Numbered from the stretch's first letter, positions 7,860 to 16,053 are shown. The stretch is 64,000 nucleotides of DNA from Sphingomonas azotifigens NBRC 15497 (GCF_002091475.1 NZ_BCTR01000011.1:1-64000), one strand, 5' to 3'. Notes: generated from the letters alone by a model not told the origin. Program-made: numbers and translations.

Positions 7860-8621
7860 TCACTCGCGCCAGCTGCGATCGATCCGATCGACCAGCCGCA
7901 CCATCGCCGCAAAGTCCGCGGCACCGGGGCCGCCTGGTACCTGCGCCATATGGACGTCGCGCTGGTGTACGGCCACGACCTCTGGCGCGATCTGGATCGG
8001 CCGGCCCATGCTCATCGTCGCAATCTGGATCTCGCAGGCGCGCTGCAGCCCCCAGTGCTTGAGAAAGGCCTCGGGCAGGGTGCGACCCATGGTGAGGATG
8101 CCGTGGTTGCGCAGCAGCATCACCCGCTTGTCGCCGAGATGGGCGAGCAGCCGTTCGCCCTCCTCGTCGCGCACGGTGACGCCTTCGAAATCATGGTAGG
8201 CGATCTGGCCGATGAAGTTGCACGCATAGAAGTTGGTCGGCTGCAGCCCGCCCTCGAGCGACGCGACCGCCATGCCGGCCGTGGTATGGCTGTGCATGAT
8301 GCAATGCGCATCGGGCAGATGGCGGTGGAAGAGCGCGTGCTGGACGAAGCCGGCGCGGTTCACCGGATAGGGCGAGTCGTCCAGCTTGTTGCCGTCAATG
8401 TCGATCTTGACGAGGTTGGAGGCCTTTACCTCGCTGAAATGCAACCCGAACGGGTTGATCAGGAAGGCGCCGTCCTGATCGGGCAGCTTCACCGTGATAT
8501 GGTTGTAGATCATCTCCGACCAGCCAAGCATGTCGAACACGCGGTAGCAGGCGGCGAGCTGCTGGCGCGCCTCCCACTCGGCATCGCTGACCGAATTGTT
8601 CTGCGCGAGCGCGGTAGCCAT
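7860..8621 (-). CDS. Class II aldolase/adducin-family protein
   Basis: 253 residues. A zinc-dependent class II aldolase fold: the HSH pair in CIMHSHTTAG and a third His in LLRNHGIL are the usual zinc ligands. Members cleave or epimerise sugar phosphates, but many bacterial homologues, including this sub-branch, have no assigned substrate. The start at 8621 is supported by GGAGAGG seven bases upstream; the open frame continues upstream without coding character. The gene is divergent from the glycosyltransferase gene across 128 bp. Confidence 0.88.
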   Translation of the reverse strand: MATALAQNNSVSDAEWEARQQLAACYRVFDMLGWSEMIYNHITVKLPDQDGAFLINPFGLHFSEVKASNLVKIDIDGNKLDDSPYPVNRAGFVQHALFHRHLPDAHCIMHSHTTAGMAVASLEGGLQPTNFYACNFIGQIAYHDFEGVTVRDEEGERLLAHLGDKRVMLLRNHGILTMGRTLPEAFLKHWGLQRACEIQIATMSMGRPIQIAPEVVAVHQRDVHMAQVPGGPGAADFAAMVRLVDRIDRSWRE

Positions 8622-8749
8622 GGGACCTCTCCGGATATCGTTTTTGAGCTTTGGGTATGCCACAGGGCACGCGCGCGCAGCAACCGTTACGCGTGCTCCG
8701 CATCCTAACGGATGACGTCGCCGCAAACCGCCGCTAAACCCCGGCCCCC

Positions 8750-9883
8750 ATGTCGATCCACATCCTCCATCTTCATTCCACCTTCGCGCTCGGCGGCAAG
8801 GAAGCGCGGGCGGTGCAGCTGATGAACGCGTTCGGCGATCGCGCGCGGCACACCATCGTCTCGGCGATGCCCGACCAGCTCGGCGCCCGCGAGGCGATCG
8901 ACCGCCCTATCAAATACGAGATCGCGCTCGATCCGCCGCCGCTCACCGGCAAGCCCTCGGTAAAGCGCTACGAGGCGATTGCGCGGTTCATGCGGCGCTT
9001 CGACCTGGTGCTCACCTATAACTGGGGCGCGATCGACGGGGTGATGGCGGCGCGGGTGTTCGGCAAGGGACTGCCGCCGATCATCCATCACGAGGACGGC
9101 TTCAACGCCGACGAGGCGGAAAAGCTGAGCACCGTCCGTAACATGTATCGTCGCATGGCGCTGCCTGCCGCCAATGCACTGGTGGTACCCTCCGAAAAGC
9201 TCGAGCAGGTCGCGACCAAGTTCTGGAAGCAGCCGGCGGAGCGGCTGGTGCGCATCGCCAATGGGGTGCCGACGGCGCGCTACACGGGCCAGCTCGACCC
9301 CAAGCTGCTGCCGATGCTGGAAAAGCGCCGCAAGGGCGAAGTGTTCATCGGTTGTCTGGCGGGGCTTCGACCGGTGAAGGACCTGCCGATGCTGGTCCGC
9401 GCCGTTGCCGGCATGAGCTCGCGTTTCAAGCTGGTGATCCTGGGCGAGGGGCCCGAGCGCCAGGCGATCCTCGACCAGGCCGAGGCGATGGCGGTGGAGG
9501 ACCAGGTGTACCTGCCCGGCTTCATCGCCAATCCGCATCGCTATCTAGGGCTGTTCGACCTGTTCGCGCTGTCCTCGAAAAGCGAGCAGGCGCCCGTGTC
9601 GGTCCTGGAGGCGATGGCGGCCGGGCTACCGGTGGTATCCCCGCAGGTAGGGGATATTGCGGCAATGGTATCGGAGCCCAATCGGCGATATCTCTCGCCC
9701 GACCGCACCGAAGTGTCGCTGCGGGATCGGCTCGATCTGCTCGCGCAACACCCCGACGAGCGGAAGCGGGTGGGTGAGGCGAACCGTCTGCGGGCGGCTG
9801 CGTTGTACGACGAGGCCGAGATGGTCGCGGCCTATGCGCGGCTCTACGCCCAGGCGATGGGGCGGCCGGGCGTGCTGGGCTGA
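8750..9883 (+). CDS. Glycosyltransferase family 4 protein
   Basis: 377 residues, GT-B fold. The N-terminal half begins with IHILHLHSTFALGGKEARA, the acceptor-side glycine-rich loop of GT4 enzymes. The C-terminal nucleotide-sugar domain contains GCLAGLRPVKDLP, ILGEGPER and the EX7E-type SEQAPVSVLEAMAAGLPVV. It probably adds a sugar to a surface polysaccharide or lipid precursor in the cytoplasm. It stands alone, so the product cannot be inferred. Confidence 0.9.
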   Translation: MSIHILHLHSTFALGGKEARAVQLMNAFGDRARHTIVSAMPDQLGAREAIDRPIKYEIALDPPPLTGKPSVKRYEAIARFMRRFDLVLTYNWGAIDGVMAARVFGKGLPPIIHHEDGFNADEAEKLSTVRNMYRRMALPAANALVVPSEKLEQVATKFWKQPAERLVRIANGVPTARYTGQLDPKLLPMLEKRRKGEVFIGCLAGLRPVKDLPMLVRAVAGMSSRFKLVILGEGPERQAILDQAEAMAVEDQVYLPGFIANPHRYLGLFDLFALSSKSEQAPVSVLEAMAAGLPVVSPQVGDIAAMVSEPNRRYLSPDRTEVSLRDRLDLLAQHPDERKRVGEANRLRAAALYDEAEMVAAYARLYAQAMGRPGVLG

Positions 9884-9962
9884 GACCGGTCCGGTACTAT
9901 TTGTTACTCGCTTGTTGCGGCCGTTCCGGCTAGCGTCGCGCGGCAATTTTTGTGGAGGCAGT

Positions 9963-11366
9963 GTGTTCAAGGGTCTTTCGCCCATCAACTACAACGGTCG
10001 TGAGGTTTGGCCGCTGGTCGAGGGTGGGAAGGGCGTCGCAGCGACCAACCATGCGAGCGCAGGGGCCTGGGCGGCCGCCGGCGGTATCGGCACGGTCAGC
10101 GCGGTCAACGCCGACAGCTATGATGCGGATGGCAAGATCATCCCGCAGATCTACCGTGCCCTCACGCGTCGCGAGCGCCATGAAGAGCTGATCCAGTACG
10201 CGATCGAAGGCGCCGTCCAGCAGGTCAAGCGCGCGTTCGAGATCGCCGGCGGCAAGGGCGCGATCAACATCAACGTGCTCTGGGAGATGGGCGGCGCCCA
10301 GCGTGTCCTCCAGGGCGTGCTGGAGCGGACCAAGGGCATGGTGGCGGGCGTCACCTGCGGTGCGGGCATGCCCTACAAGCTCAGCGAGATCGCCGCGCAC
10401 CACGAGGTGAGCTACCTGCCGATCGTCAGCTCCGGCCGCGCCTTCCGCGCGCTGTGGAAGCGGGCCTATTCCAAGGCGCAGGAATGGCTGGCGGCGGTGG
10501 TCTATGAGGATCCCTGGCTCGCCGGCGGCCATAACGGCCTGTCCAATGCCGAGGACCCGCGCGCGCCGCAGGATCCCTATCCGCGGGTCAAGGCGCTGCG
10601 CGACGTGATGCGCGAAGGCGGCTTGCCGGACAGCGTGCCGATCGTGATGGCTGGCGGCGTCTGGTATCTGCGCGACTGGAACGACTGGATCGACAATCCC
10701 GAACTCGGTGCGATCGCCTTCCAGTTCGGCACGCGTCCGCTGCTCACCCAGGAGAGCCCGATCCCCGAGGGCTGGAAGGCCAAGCTGATGGAGATCGAGG
10801 AAGGGGAGGTGCTGCTGCATCGCTTCTCGCCAACCGGCTTCTATTCGAGCGCGGTGCGCAATCCGTTTCTCCGTCACCTCGAAGCGCGTTCAGAGCGCCA
10901 GGTCCCGTACTCGACCGAGGCGGCGGGCGACCACACCTTCCAGCTCGACGTGGGCGTGAAGGGCAAGAATTTCTGGGTGACCCGCAACGACCTGCTGCGC
11001 GCGCGCGAATGGCACGGCCTGGGCTTCACCAGCGCGCTCAAGACGCCGGACAACACGCTGGTTTTCGTGACGCCCGAGGACCAGCAGATCATCCGCAAGG
11101 ACCAGGCCGACTGCATGGGCTGCCTCAGCCAGTGCCAGTTCTCGTCCTGGGCGGATACCGAGACCAACTCGACCGGCCGCCTGGCCGATCCGCGCAGCTT
11201 CTGCATCCAGAAGACGCTGCAGGATATCGCCCATGGCGGCGATACCGACCAGAACCTGATGTTCGCCGGCCACGCCGCGTACAACTTCAAGCGCGATCCG
11301 TTCTATTCGAACGGCTTCGTGCCGACGGTGAAACAGCTGGTCGACCGGATCCTGACCGGGGATTGA
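9963..11366 (+). CDS. YrpB/nitronate-monooxygenase-like NAD(P)H-dependent flavin oxidoreductase
   Basis: 467 residues from a GTG at 9963, preceded by GGAGG four bases upstream; the longer open frame lies inside the glycosyltransferase gene in another frame. The core is an FMN-binding TIM barrel of the 2-nitropropane dioxygenase family: GIGTVSAVN, VAGVTCGAGMP, AGGHNG, VMAGGVWYLRDW and GAIAFQFGTRPLLT. The protein is about 100 residues longer than classical members. The extra C-terminal part carries Cys384-x2-Cys387-x3-Cys391 and Cys414, which could hold a metal or Fe-S cluster. The substrate is not known. Confidence 0.85.
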   Translation: MFKGLSPINYNGREVWPLVEGGKGVAATNHASAGAWAAAGGIGTVSAVNADSYDADGKIIPQIYRALTRRERHEELIQYAIEGAVQQVKRAFEIAGGKGAININVLWEMGGAQRVLQGVLERTKGMVAGVTCGAGMPYKLSEIAAHHEVSYLPIVSSGRAFRALWKRAYSKAQEWLAAVVYEDPWLAGGHNGLSNAEDPRAPQDPYPRVKALRDVMREGGLPDSVPIVMAGGVWYLRDWNDWIDNPELGAIAFQFGTRPLLTQESPIPEGWKAKLMEIEEGEVLLHRFSPTGFYSSAVRNPFLRHLEARSERQVPYSTEAAGDHTFQLDVGVKGKNFWVTRNDLLRAREWHGLGFTSALKTPDNTLVFVTPEDQQIIRKDQADCMGCLSQCQFSSWADTETNSTGRLADPRSFCIQKTLQDIAHGGDTDQNLMFAGHAAYNFKRDPFYSNGFVPTVKQLVDRILTGD

Positions 11367-11381
11367 TGGAGCGGCGCTCCT

Positions 11382-11554
11382 AGTCCCTCCCCTTTAGGCG
11401 CATCAGGTCGGCACTGCCCCCGGCAGTGCCTGAACAGCGCGGGGCGCTGTTCACCTGATGCGGGGTTGGGGTGGGGCAGCGTCTCACCGAGACCAACCAG
11501 CGTTCTGGAATCCCTCCACCCCCAAACCCCTCCTCCCAGGAGGAGGGGCTTAGA
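11382..11554. repeat. Composite REPIN-like repeat A
   Basis: Intergenic element with a C-rich/G-rich hairpin at each end (CCCTCCCC at 11384-11391, and CCTCCTCCCAGGAGGAGG near 11529-11546). The ends face each other around a central segment with GTCTCACCGAGAC. It is almost identical to the element at 13129-13299 in the opposite orientation, and to 44160-44272 without the nested insert. Confidence 0.85.
11400..11461. repeat. 62-bp three-way-junction palindrome nested in repeat A
   Basis: An outer stem, GCATCAGGT pairing with ACCTGATGC (9 bp, perfect), encloses two perfect hairpins: GGCACTGCC-CCC-GGCAGTGCC and GAACAGCGC-GGG-GCGCTGTTC. Either strand can fold into a cloverleaf-like three-way junction. 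Confidence 0.85.
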
Positions 11555-11563
11555 AATGGTGGA

Positions 11564-12562
11564 TCACAACCACCCCTCGAACACCTGATCCGGCGGGCGG
11601 TGCCCGTCCGCCCAGCTGCGGATATTGGCGATGACCTTCATCCCCATCGCCTCGCGCGCCTCGAAGGTCGCCGAGCCGAGATGCGGCAGCAGCACGACAT
11701 TTTCCAGTGCCATCAGCCGCGGATCGACCTTGGGCTCGTCGACATAGACGTCCAGCCCTGCGCCGGCGATGCGGCGTTCCTGCAGCGCCACCACCAGCGC
11801 CTCGGGGTCGACGATCTCCCCCCGCGCGGTGTTGACCAGCCAGCCGTCCGGCCCCAGCAAATCGAGCCGTCGCGCGTCGATCAGGCCGCTCGTCGTGGCA
11901 GTATGCGGTGTGTGGATGGTCAGGATGTCGATCGCTTCGAGCATCGCATCCAGATCGTCGTGATAGGTCGCGCCCAGCTGGTGTTCGAGCACCTCGTGCA
12001 CGCGGTGGCGGCCATGATAATGGATCTGCAGGCCAAAGGCGCGCGCGCGCTGCGCCACCGCCTGGCCGATCCGCCCCATGCCGAGGATGCCGAGCTTGCG
12101 TCCGCCGATGCGGTGACCGCGCATGCTGGTGGGACTCCACCCGCGCCAGTCGCCCGAGCGGACCAGCTTGTCGCCCTCGACCAGCCGGCGCGGCACGGCG
12201 AGGATCAGCGCCATCGCCATGTCGGCGGTATCGTCGGTCAGCACGCCGGGCGTGTTGGTGACGACGATCCCGCGGGCACGTGCCGCCTTGAGGTCGATAT
12301 GCCCGACCCCCGCGCCGTAATTCGCGATGAGCCGCAGACGATCGGGCGCCGCCGCCAGCAGTTCGGCCGTGATACGATCGGTGACGGTGGGGACCAGCAC
12401 ATCGGCATCGGCCATCGCGGCGGCGAGCGCGGCGATGTCCATCGGCGTGTCGGCGGGATTCGGGGCCGAGTCGAACAGCTCCGCCATCCGCGCTTCGCTG
12501 GCGTGCGGCAGCGCGCGGGTAATGATCACCCGGGGGCGGGACGGTCGCTTGGGATCGGCCAT
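11564..12562 (-). CDS. D-2-hydroxyacid dehydrogenase (glyoxylate/hydroxypyruvate reductase family)
   Basis: 332 residues from the ATG at 12562 (an ATG two codons upstream, at 12568, is equally possible). NAD(P)-dependent reduction of 2-keto acids to D-2-hydroxy acids. Evidence: the substrate-domain ANYGAGVGHIDL, the Rossmann motif GILGMGRIGQAVA, the catalytic Arg in NTARGEIVD, and the catalytic His in LLPHLGSAT. Glyoxylate or hydroxypyruvate is the likeliest substrate by family. The gene stands between two inverted composite repeats and is divergent from the SH3 gene. Confidence 0.9.
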   Translation of the reverse strand: MADPKRPSRPRVIITRALPHASEARMAELFDSAPNPADTPMDIAALAAAMADADVLVPTVTDRITAELLAAAPDRLRLIANYGAGVGHIDLKAARARGIVVTNTPGVLTDDTADMAMALILAVPRRLVEGDKLVRSGDWRGWSPTSMRGHRIGGRKLGILGMGRIGQAVAQRARAFGLQIHYHGRHRVHEVLEHQLGATYHDDLDAMLEAIDILTIHTPHTATTSGLIDARRLDLLGPDGWLVNTARGEIVDPEALVVALQERRIAGAGLDVYVDEPKVDPRLMALENVVLLPHLGSATFEAREAMGMKVIANIRSWADGHRPPDQVFEGWL

Positions 12563-12635
12563 ATGCATGGCTTGGCGGGTGGCGGGGGCGCAGTCAACGG
12601 TTGAAGCGTGGCGGCGGCTGGCCGATAGACGAGGC

Positions 12636-13118
12636 ATGCAGCAGCGGCGTTTATCGATCGGACTTTCGGCCCTGGCGCTCGTCGCGCTGGCCGCCCCCGC
12701 CCATGCGGAGCGCAAGCCGCCCTATTTCGCGTCGCTCAAGGCGAGCAAGGCGCGGATGCGCACCGGGCCGGGGCGCAACTATCCCACCAACTGGTTCTAC
12801 CAGCGGCGCGGGCTGCCGCTCAAGGTGATCGCCAGTTACGGTGCCTGGCTGAAGGTGCGCGATCCGGACGGGGCAGAGGGCTGGATGCAAGCCAATCTGC
12901 TGGAGGACAAGCGCACCGCGATCGTGGCAGGCGGCGTCGCGGAGCTGCACAGCAGCCCCTCCGCCGAGTCGCACATCAGCTGGCGCGCGGCGCCGGGCGT
13001 GGTGGGGAAGATCAGCGCGTGCAGCGGCGGCTGGTGCTGGTTCGATGCCGGCGGTCGCGCGGGCTATGTCGAGCAGGCGCGGATCTGGGGGACGGATCCC
13101 GGCGAGACGCTGCGGTAA
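12636..13118 (+). CDS. Secreted SH3-domain protein
   Basis: 160 residues. The signal peptide ends near PAHA (residues 1-25). Two bacterial SH3-type repeats follow: residues about 36-90 (KARMRTGPGRNYPTNWFY, GAWLKVRDPDGAEGWMQ) and about 95-150. Secreted SH3b proteins usually bind the cell wall; no catalytic domain is present. Start at the ATG 12636, because the signal peptide begins there. Confidence 0.85.
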   Translation: MQQRRLSIGLSALALVALAAPAHAERKPPYFASLKASKARMRTGPGRNYPTNWFYQRRGLPLKVIASYGAWLKVRDPDGAEGWMQANLLEDKRTAIVAGGVAELHSSPSAESHISWRAAPGVVGKISACSGGWCWFDAGGRAGYVEQARIWGTDPGETLR

Positions 13119-13128
13119 AATACGACTC

Positions 13129-13299
13129 TCAAGCCCCTCCTCCTTGGAGGAGGGGTTGGGGTGGAGGGATTCCAGAACGTCCGTCGGTCTCGGTGAGACA
13201 CTGCCCCACCCCAACCCCGCATCAGGTGAACAGCGCCCGGCGCTGTTCAGGCGCTGCCGGGGGCAGTGCCGACCTGATGCGCCTGAAGCGGAGGGGCTA
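13129..13299. repeat. Composite REPIN-like repeat B (inverted copy of repeat A)
   Basis: Starts with CCCCTCCTCCTTGGAGGAGG at about 13135 and ends with GCGGAGGGGC near 13296. Its reverse complement aligns along its whole length with 11382-11554, including the central GTCTCACCGAGAC. Together the two flank the dehydrogenase/SH3 gene pair as long inverted repeats. Confidence 0.85.
13219..13280. repeat. 62-bp three-way-junction palindrome nested in repeat B
   Basis: Same outer 9-bp stem (GCATCAGGT with ACCTGATGC) and the same two inner hairpins as 11400-11461, in inverted orientation. About 60 of 62 positions are identical. One change turns a stem pair into a G-T wobble and another lies in a loop, so all three stems are kept. 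Confidence 0.85.
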
Positions 13300-13308
13300 C
13301 GGTTCGCT

Positions 13309-14496
13309 TCAATCCATCAGTTCCACGGCCACGGCGGTCGCTTCCCCGCCGCCGATGCACAGTGAGGCCAGGCCCCGCTTCTGGCCGTTGCGCTCCAGCG
13401 CCGACAGCAGCGTTGCCAGCACCCGCGCGCCGCTGGCGCCGATCGGGTGGCCGAGCGCGCAGGCGCCGCCATGCACGTTCACCACGTCATGGCTTAGGCC
13501 GAGTTCCTGCATCGCGATCATCGTCACGCAGGCAAAGGCCTCGTTGACCTCGAACAGGTCGACACTGCCGGCTTCCCAGCCCGCCTTCTCCAGCGCCTTG
13601 CGCATCGCGAACACCGGTGCGGTGGTGAAGCGTGCGGGTGCGTGGGCATGGGCGGCATGGCCGACGATTCGCGCGATCGGGTTCAGGCCCAGCTTCTCCG
13701 CCACCGAGGCGCGGGCCAGCACCAGCGCCGCCGCGCCGTCCGAGATCGACGAGGCGTTGGCGGCGGTGATCGTGCCGTCCCTGGCGAAGGCGGGCTTGAG
13801 CGTCGGGATCTTGGCGGGATCGGCCTTGGTCGGCTGTTCGTCGAGCGCCACCGTCACCACGCCCTTGCGGCCCTGCAGCTCGACGGGAACGATCTCGCGA
13901 TCAAAAGCGCCGCTGGCCTGCGCCGCCTTGGCGCGCTCCAGGCTGGCGATGGCGAAGGCGTCCTGCGCCTCGCGGGTGAACTGATACTCCTTGGCCGTCT
14001 CCTCCGCGAAGCTGCCCATCAGACGGCCCGGTTCATAGGCATCTTCAAGCCCGTCGAGGAACATATGGTCCTTGAGCACGTCATGCCCGATCCGCGCGCC
14101 GCTGCGGTGGCGCATCGAAAGGTACGGCGCATTGGTCATGCTCTCCATGCCGCCGGCGATCAGCAGGTCGACCGATCCGGCGGCCAGCGACTCGGCGGCC
14201 ATGATCGTCGCCTGCATGCCCGATCCGCACATCTTGTTGATCGTCGTTGCTTCGATGTGCTGCGGCAGCCCGGCCTTGAGCGCCGCCTGGCGGGCGGGCG
14301 CCTGGCCGAGCCCCGCGGGGAGCACGCAGCCCATATAGATTCGCTCGACCGCTTCGCCCTTGAGACCGGCCCGCTCGACCGCGGCGCCGACGGCGGTCGC
14401 CCCAAGATCGGTGGCGGTGGCGTCGGCGAGGGCGCCCTGGAAGCTCCCCATCGGTGTGCGGGCATAGGACAGAATCACGACGGGGTCGGCAGACAT
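13309..14496 (-). CDS. Acetyl-CoA C-acyltransferase (thiolase)
   Basis: 395 residues, the usual length. Thiolases condense or cleave acyl-CoA with acetyl-CoA. The nucleophile is Cys90 in INKMCGSGMQ. The GHPIGASGAR His and the second Cys in SLCIGGGEA complete the active site. Biosynthetic (acetoacetyl-CoA) and degradative roles cannot be told apart from the sequence alone. The gene ends 9 bp from composite repeat B and is divergent from the prepilin peptidase gene. Confidence 0.94.
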   Translation of the reverse strand: MSADPVVILSYARTPMGSFQGALADATATDLGATAVGAAVERAGLKGEAVERIYMGCVLPAGLGQAPARQAALKAGLPQHIEATTINKMCGSGMQATIMAAESLAAGSVDLLIAGGMESMTNAPYLSMRHRSGARIGHDVLKDHMFLDGLEDAYEPGRLMGSFAEETAKEYQFTREAQDAFAIASLERAKAAQASGAFDREIVPVELQGRKGVVTVALDEQPTKADPAKIPTLKPAFARDGTITAANASSISDGAAALVLARASVAEKLGLNPIARIVGHAAHAHAPARFTTAPVFAMRKALEKAGWEAGSVDLFEVNEAFACVTMIAMQELGLSHDVVNVHGGACALGHPIGASGARVLATLLSALERNGQKRGLASLCIGGGEATAVAVELMD

Positions 14497-14637
14497 ACAG
14501 GCTCCTCTCGAGTGGTTGGGGGCGATCTAGGGGGCCGAGGGCGGGTTTGCAAAAGCGCGCGCACTCCCGCAGGAGGAGCGCGTGCCGGAATATCGTGAAA
14601 GCCTTCGAACGGGACGCGATCCGTCCGCGATCGCCGC

Positions 14638-15402
14638 ATGACACCGATGGACCATTGGGGCTGGCCGATCCTGCTCGGGGTCCTGGGCGCGGTGTTCGGC
14701 AGCTTCATCGCTACGATCGCGATCCGCTGGCCGGAGGGGCGCAGCGTCGCCCGCGGACGATCCATGTGCGATTCGTGCGGTGCGTCGCTGAAGGCGGTGG
14801 AACTGGTGCCGGTGGCCAGCTTCCTCCTTCAACGTGGGTGCTGCCGCCATTGCGGTGGCAGGATTGCGCCGAGCCACTGGATCACCGAGGTGCTGGGCCT
14901 GGCGATCGGTGTGGTCGCCGGCATTGCGGCCCCGGGTGGGGAGGGCGCCGCAGGCGCCGTGTTCGGCTGGCTGTTGCTCACCCTCGCGGCGCTCGATCTA
15001 TCCGCCTTCTGGCTGCCGAACATGCTCAACGGCGTCCTGGTCGCGACGGGCCTGGCCGTCGGCGCGCTAGGGTTAGGCGTGCCGTTGGGCGCGCGGTTGA
15101 TTGGCGGTGCCGCGGGCTTTCTCGCCCTCTGGTTGGTCGCACGCGGCTACAAGGCGCTGCGGGGACGGCAAGGCCTGGGGGGCGGGGATCCCAAGCTGTT
15201 CGGCGCAATCGGTTGTTGGCTGGGCTGGGAGCCGCTGGCCGAGGTGCTGCTCGTCGCAAGCCTTCTCGGCCTGGCGCTCGTCGTGCTGAAACTGGCGGCG
15301 GGACGGCAGGTGCGGGCAACCGACCGTCTGCCGTTCGGCGTGCTGCTCGCCGCAGGCGCCTGGGCGGTTTGGCTGGGAGGGCTGATGACAACCGGGCATT
15401 GA
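14638..15402 (+). CDS. Prepilin leader peptidase / N-methyltransferase (A24 family)
   Basis: 254 residues, polytopic membrane protein with about 8 hydrophobic segments. The N-terminal methyltransferase region has the two zinc CxxC pairs (CDSCG, CRHCG). The aspartyl protease motif GGGDPKLFGAIG carries one catalytic Asp, and the LDLSAFWLPN segment carries the other. It cleaves and methylates type IV prepilins or type II secretion pseudopilins at the inner membrane. No pilin or secretion genes are adjacent. An alternative ATG lies at codon 4. Confidence 0.93.
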   Translation: MTPMDHWGWPILLGVLGAVFGSFIATIAIRWPEGRSVARGRSMCDSCGASLKAVELVPVASFLLQRGCCRHCGGRIAPSHWITEVLGLAIGVVAGIAAPGGEGAAGAVFGWLLLTLAALDLSAFWLPNMLNGVLVATGLAVGALGLGVPLGARLIGGAAGFLALWLVARGYKALRGRQGLGGGDPKLFGAIGCWLGWEPLAEVLLVASLLGLALVVLKLAAGRQVRATDRLPFGVLLAAGAWAVWLGGLMTTGH

Positions 15403-15422
15403 TCCGCGGCGCCAGCGGGGCC

Positions 15423-15450
15423 AAAAAAAAGGCCACCCCGTGGGGCGGCC
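15423..15450 (-). terminator. Rho-independent terminator on the minus strand
   Basis: GGCCGCCCC pairs with GGGGTGGCC (one G-T pair) around a 2-base loop and is followed by eight T on the minus strand. There is no T-tract on the plus strand, so it does not terminate the prepilin peptidase transcript. Confidence 0.82.
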
Positions 15451-15520
15451 TATGAAAGTCTTAGGAGAGGATGCCTGAAAGGCCCGATCTTTCTGCACCG
15501 CGCACCCATCTGCTGCAAGT
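15423..15520 (-). ncRNA. Candidate small RNA with anti-Shine-Dalgarno-like loop
   Basis: On the minus strand a strong terminator (15450 to 15423) has no protein gene in front of it: the next gene to the right is on the plus strand. Reading toward it are a small hairpin (GCCTTTCAGGC), then an unpaired stretch with CCTCTCCTAAGAC, which is complementary to ribosome-binding sites, then the terminator. This layout is that of alphaproteobacterial trans-acting sRNAs. The 5' end near 15520 is a guess; TTGCAA boxes about 40-50 bp upstream could serve as a -35 region. Confidence 0.5.
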
Positions 15521-15540
15521 GCGAACTGTTACCGGTATCA

Positions 15541-15555
15541 TTGCAAAAATTGCAA
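15541..15555. promoter_or_regulatory. Perfect 15-bp palindrome, likely MarR operator
   Basis: TTGCAA-AAA-TTGCAA lies 51 bp before the MarR start codon. MarR-family proteins commonly repress their own genes from palindromes with TTGC/GCAA half-sites. It could also touch the promoter of the antisense sRNA. Confidence 0.6.
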
Positions 15556-15606
15556 CCTGCCAGCGTTGTCAGCTACGGATTGGTTAATCGAGGAGCGTGG
15601 GGATCG

Positions 15607-16053
15607 ATGAATAGCTTGAAATTGGACGATTTTTTGCCCTACCGCCTTTCGATTGCCTCCAATGCGGTGTCGGACGCGATTGCGAGCGCCTACCGGACAT
15701 TGTTTGGCTTGCGCATCCCTGAATGGCGACTCGTCGCGGTGCTGGCAGAGGGGGGGGCGATGAGCCAGCAGGCGCTGTGTGGCCGCACGCGCATGGACAA
15801 GGTGACGGTGAGTCGCGCCGCGATCGGGCTTGCCGAGCGGGGCCTGATCGCCCGTGCCGCCAATCCGAGCGATCAGCGTTCCCACCTCGTCGCGCTGACC
15901 CCCGATGGCTGGCAGCTCTACGAACAGATCGCTCCCAAGGCGCTGGAGATGGAGCGGGCGCTGTTCGCCAGCTTTTCGAAGGAGGAGCAGGCGCAGCTGT
16001 CGGCGATGCTCGCGCGGATCGAAGCGGCGGTTACGGCACTCGACGGGGGTTGA
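15607..16053 (+). CDS. MarR-family transcriptional regulator
   Basis: 148 residues from the ATG at 15607, with AGGAG upstream; an earlier in-frame ATG at 15541 overlaps the operator palindrome and was rejected. Winged helix-turn-helix: LRIPEWRLVAVLAEGG, the recognition region DKVTVSRAAIGLAERGLIAR and the wing NPSDQRSHLVALT. MarR proteins are dimeric repressors that usually release DNA on binding a small phenolic or organic acid. It lies 74 bp upstream of malate synthase in the same direction, so it may control that gene as well as itself. Confidence 0.92.
   Translation: MNSLKLDDFLPYRLSIASNAVSDAIASAYRTLFGLRIPEWRLVAVLAEGGAMSQQALCGRTRMDKVTVSRAAIGLAERGLIARAANPSDQRSHLVALTPDGWQLYEQIAPKALEMERALFASFSKEEQAQLSAMLARIEAAVTALDGG

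Noticed and set aside
11382..11554. Possible riboswitch or leader RNA for a neighbouring gene
   Set aside because: The same sequence recurs at 13129 and, in part, 44160 in differing orientation to genes, so it is a dispersed repeat.
13019..13984. 321-residue plus-strand frame across repeat B and the thiolase gene
   Set aside because: It runs through an intergenic palindromic repeat and antisense to the thiolase.
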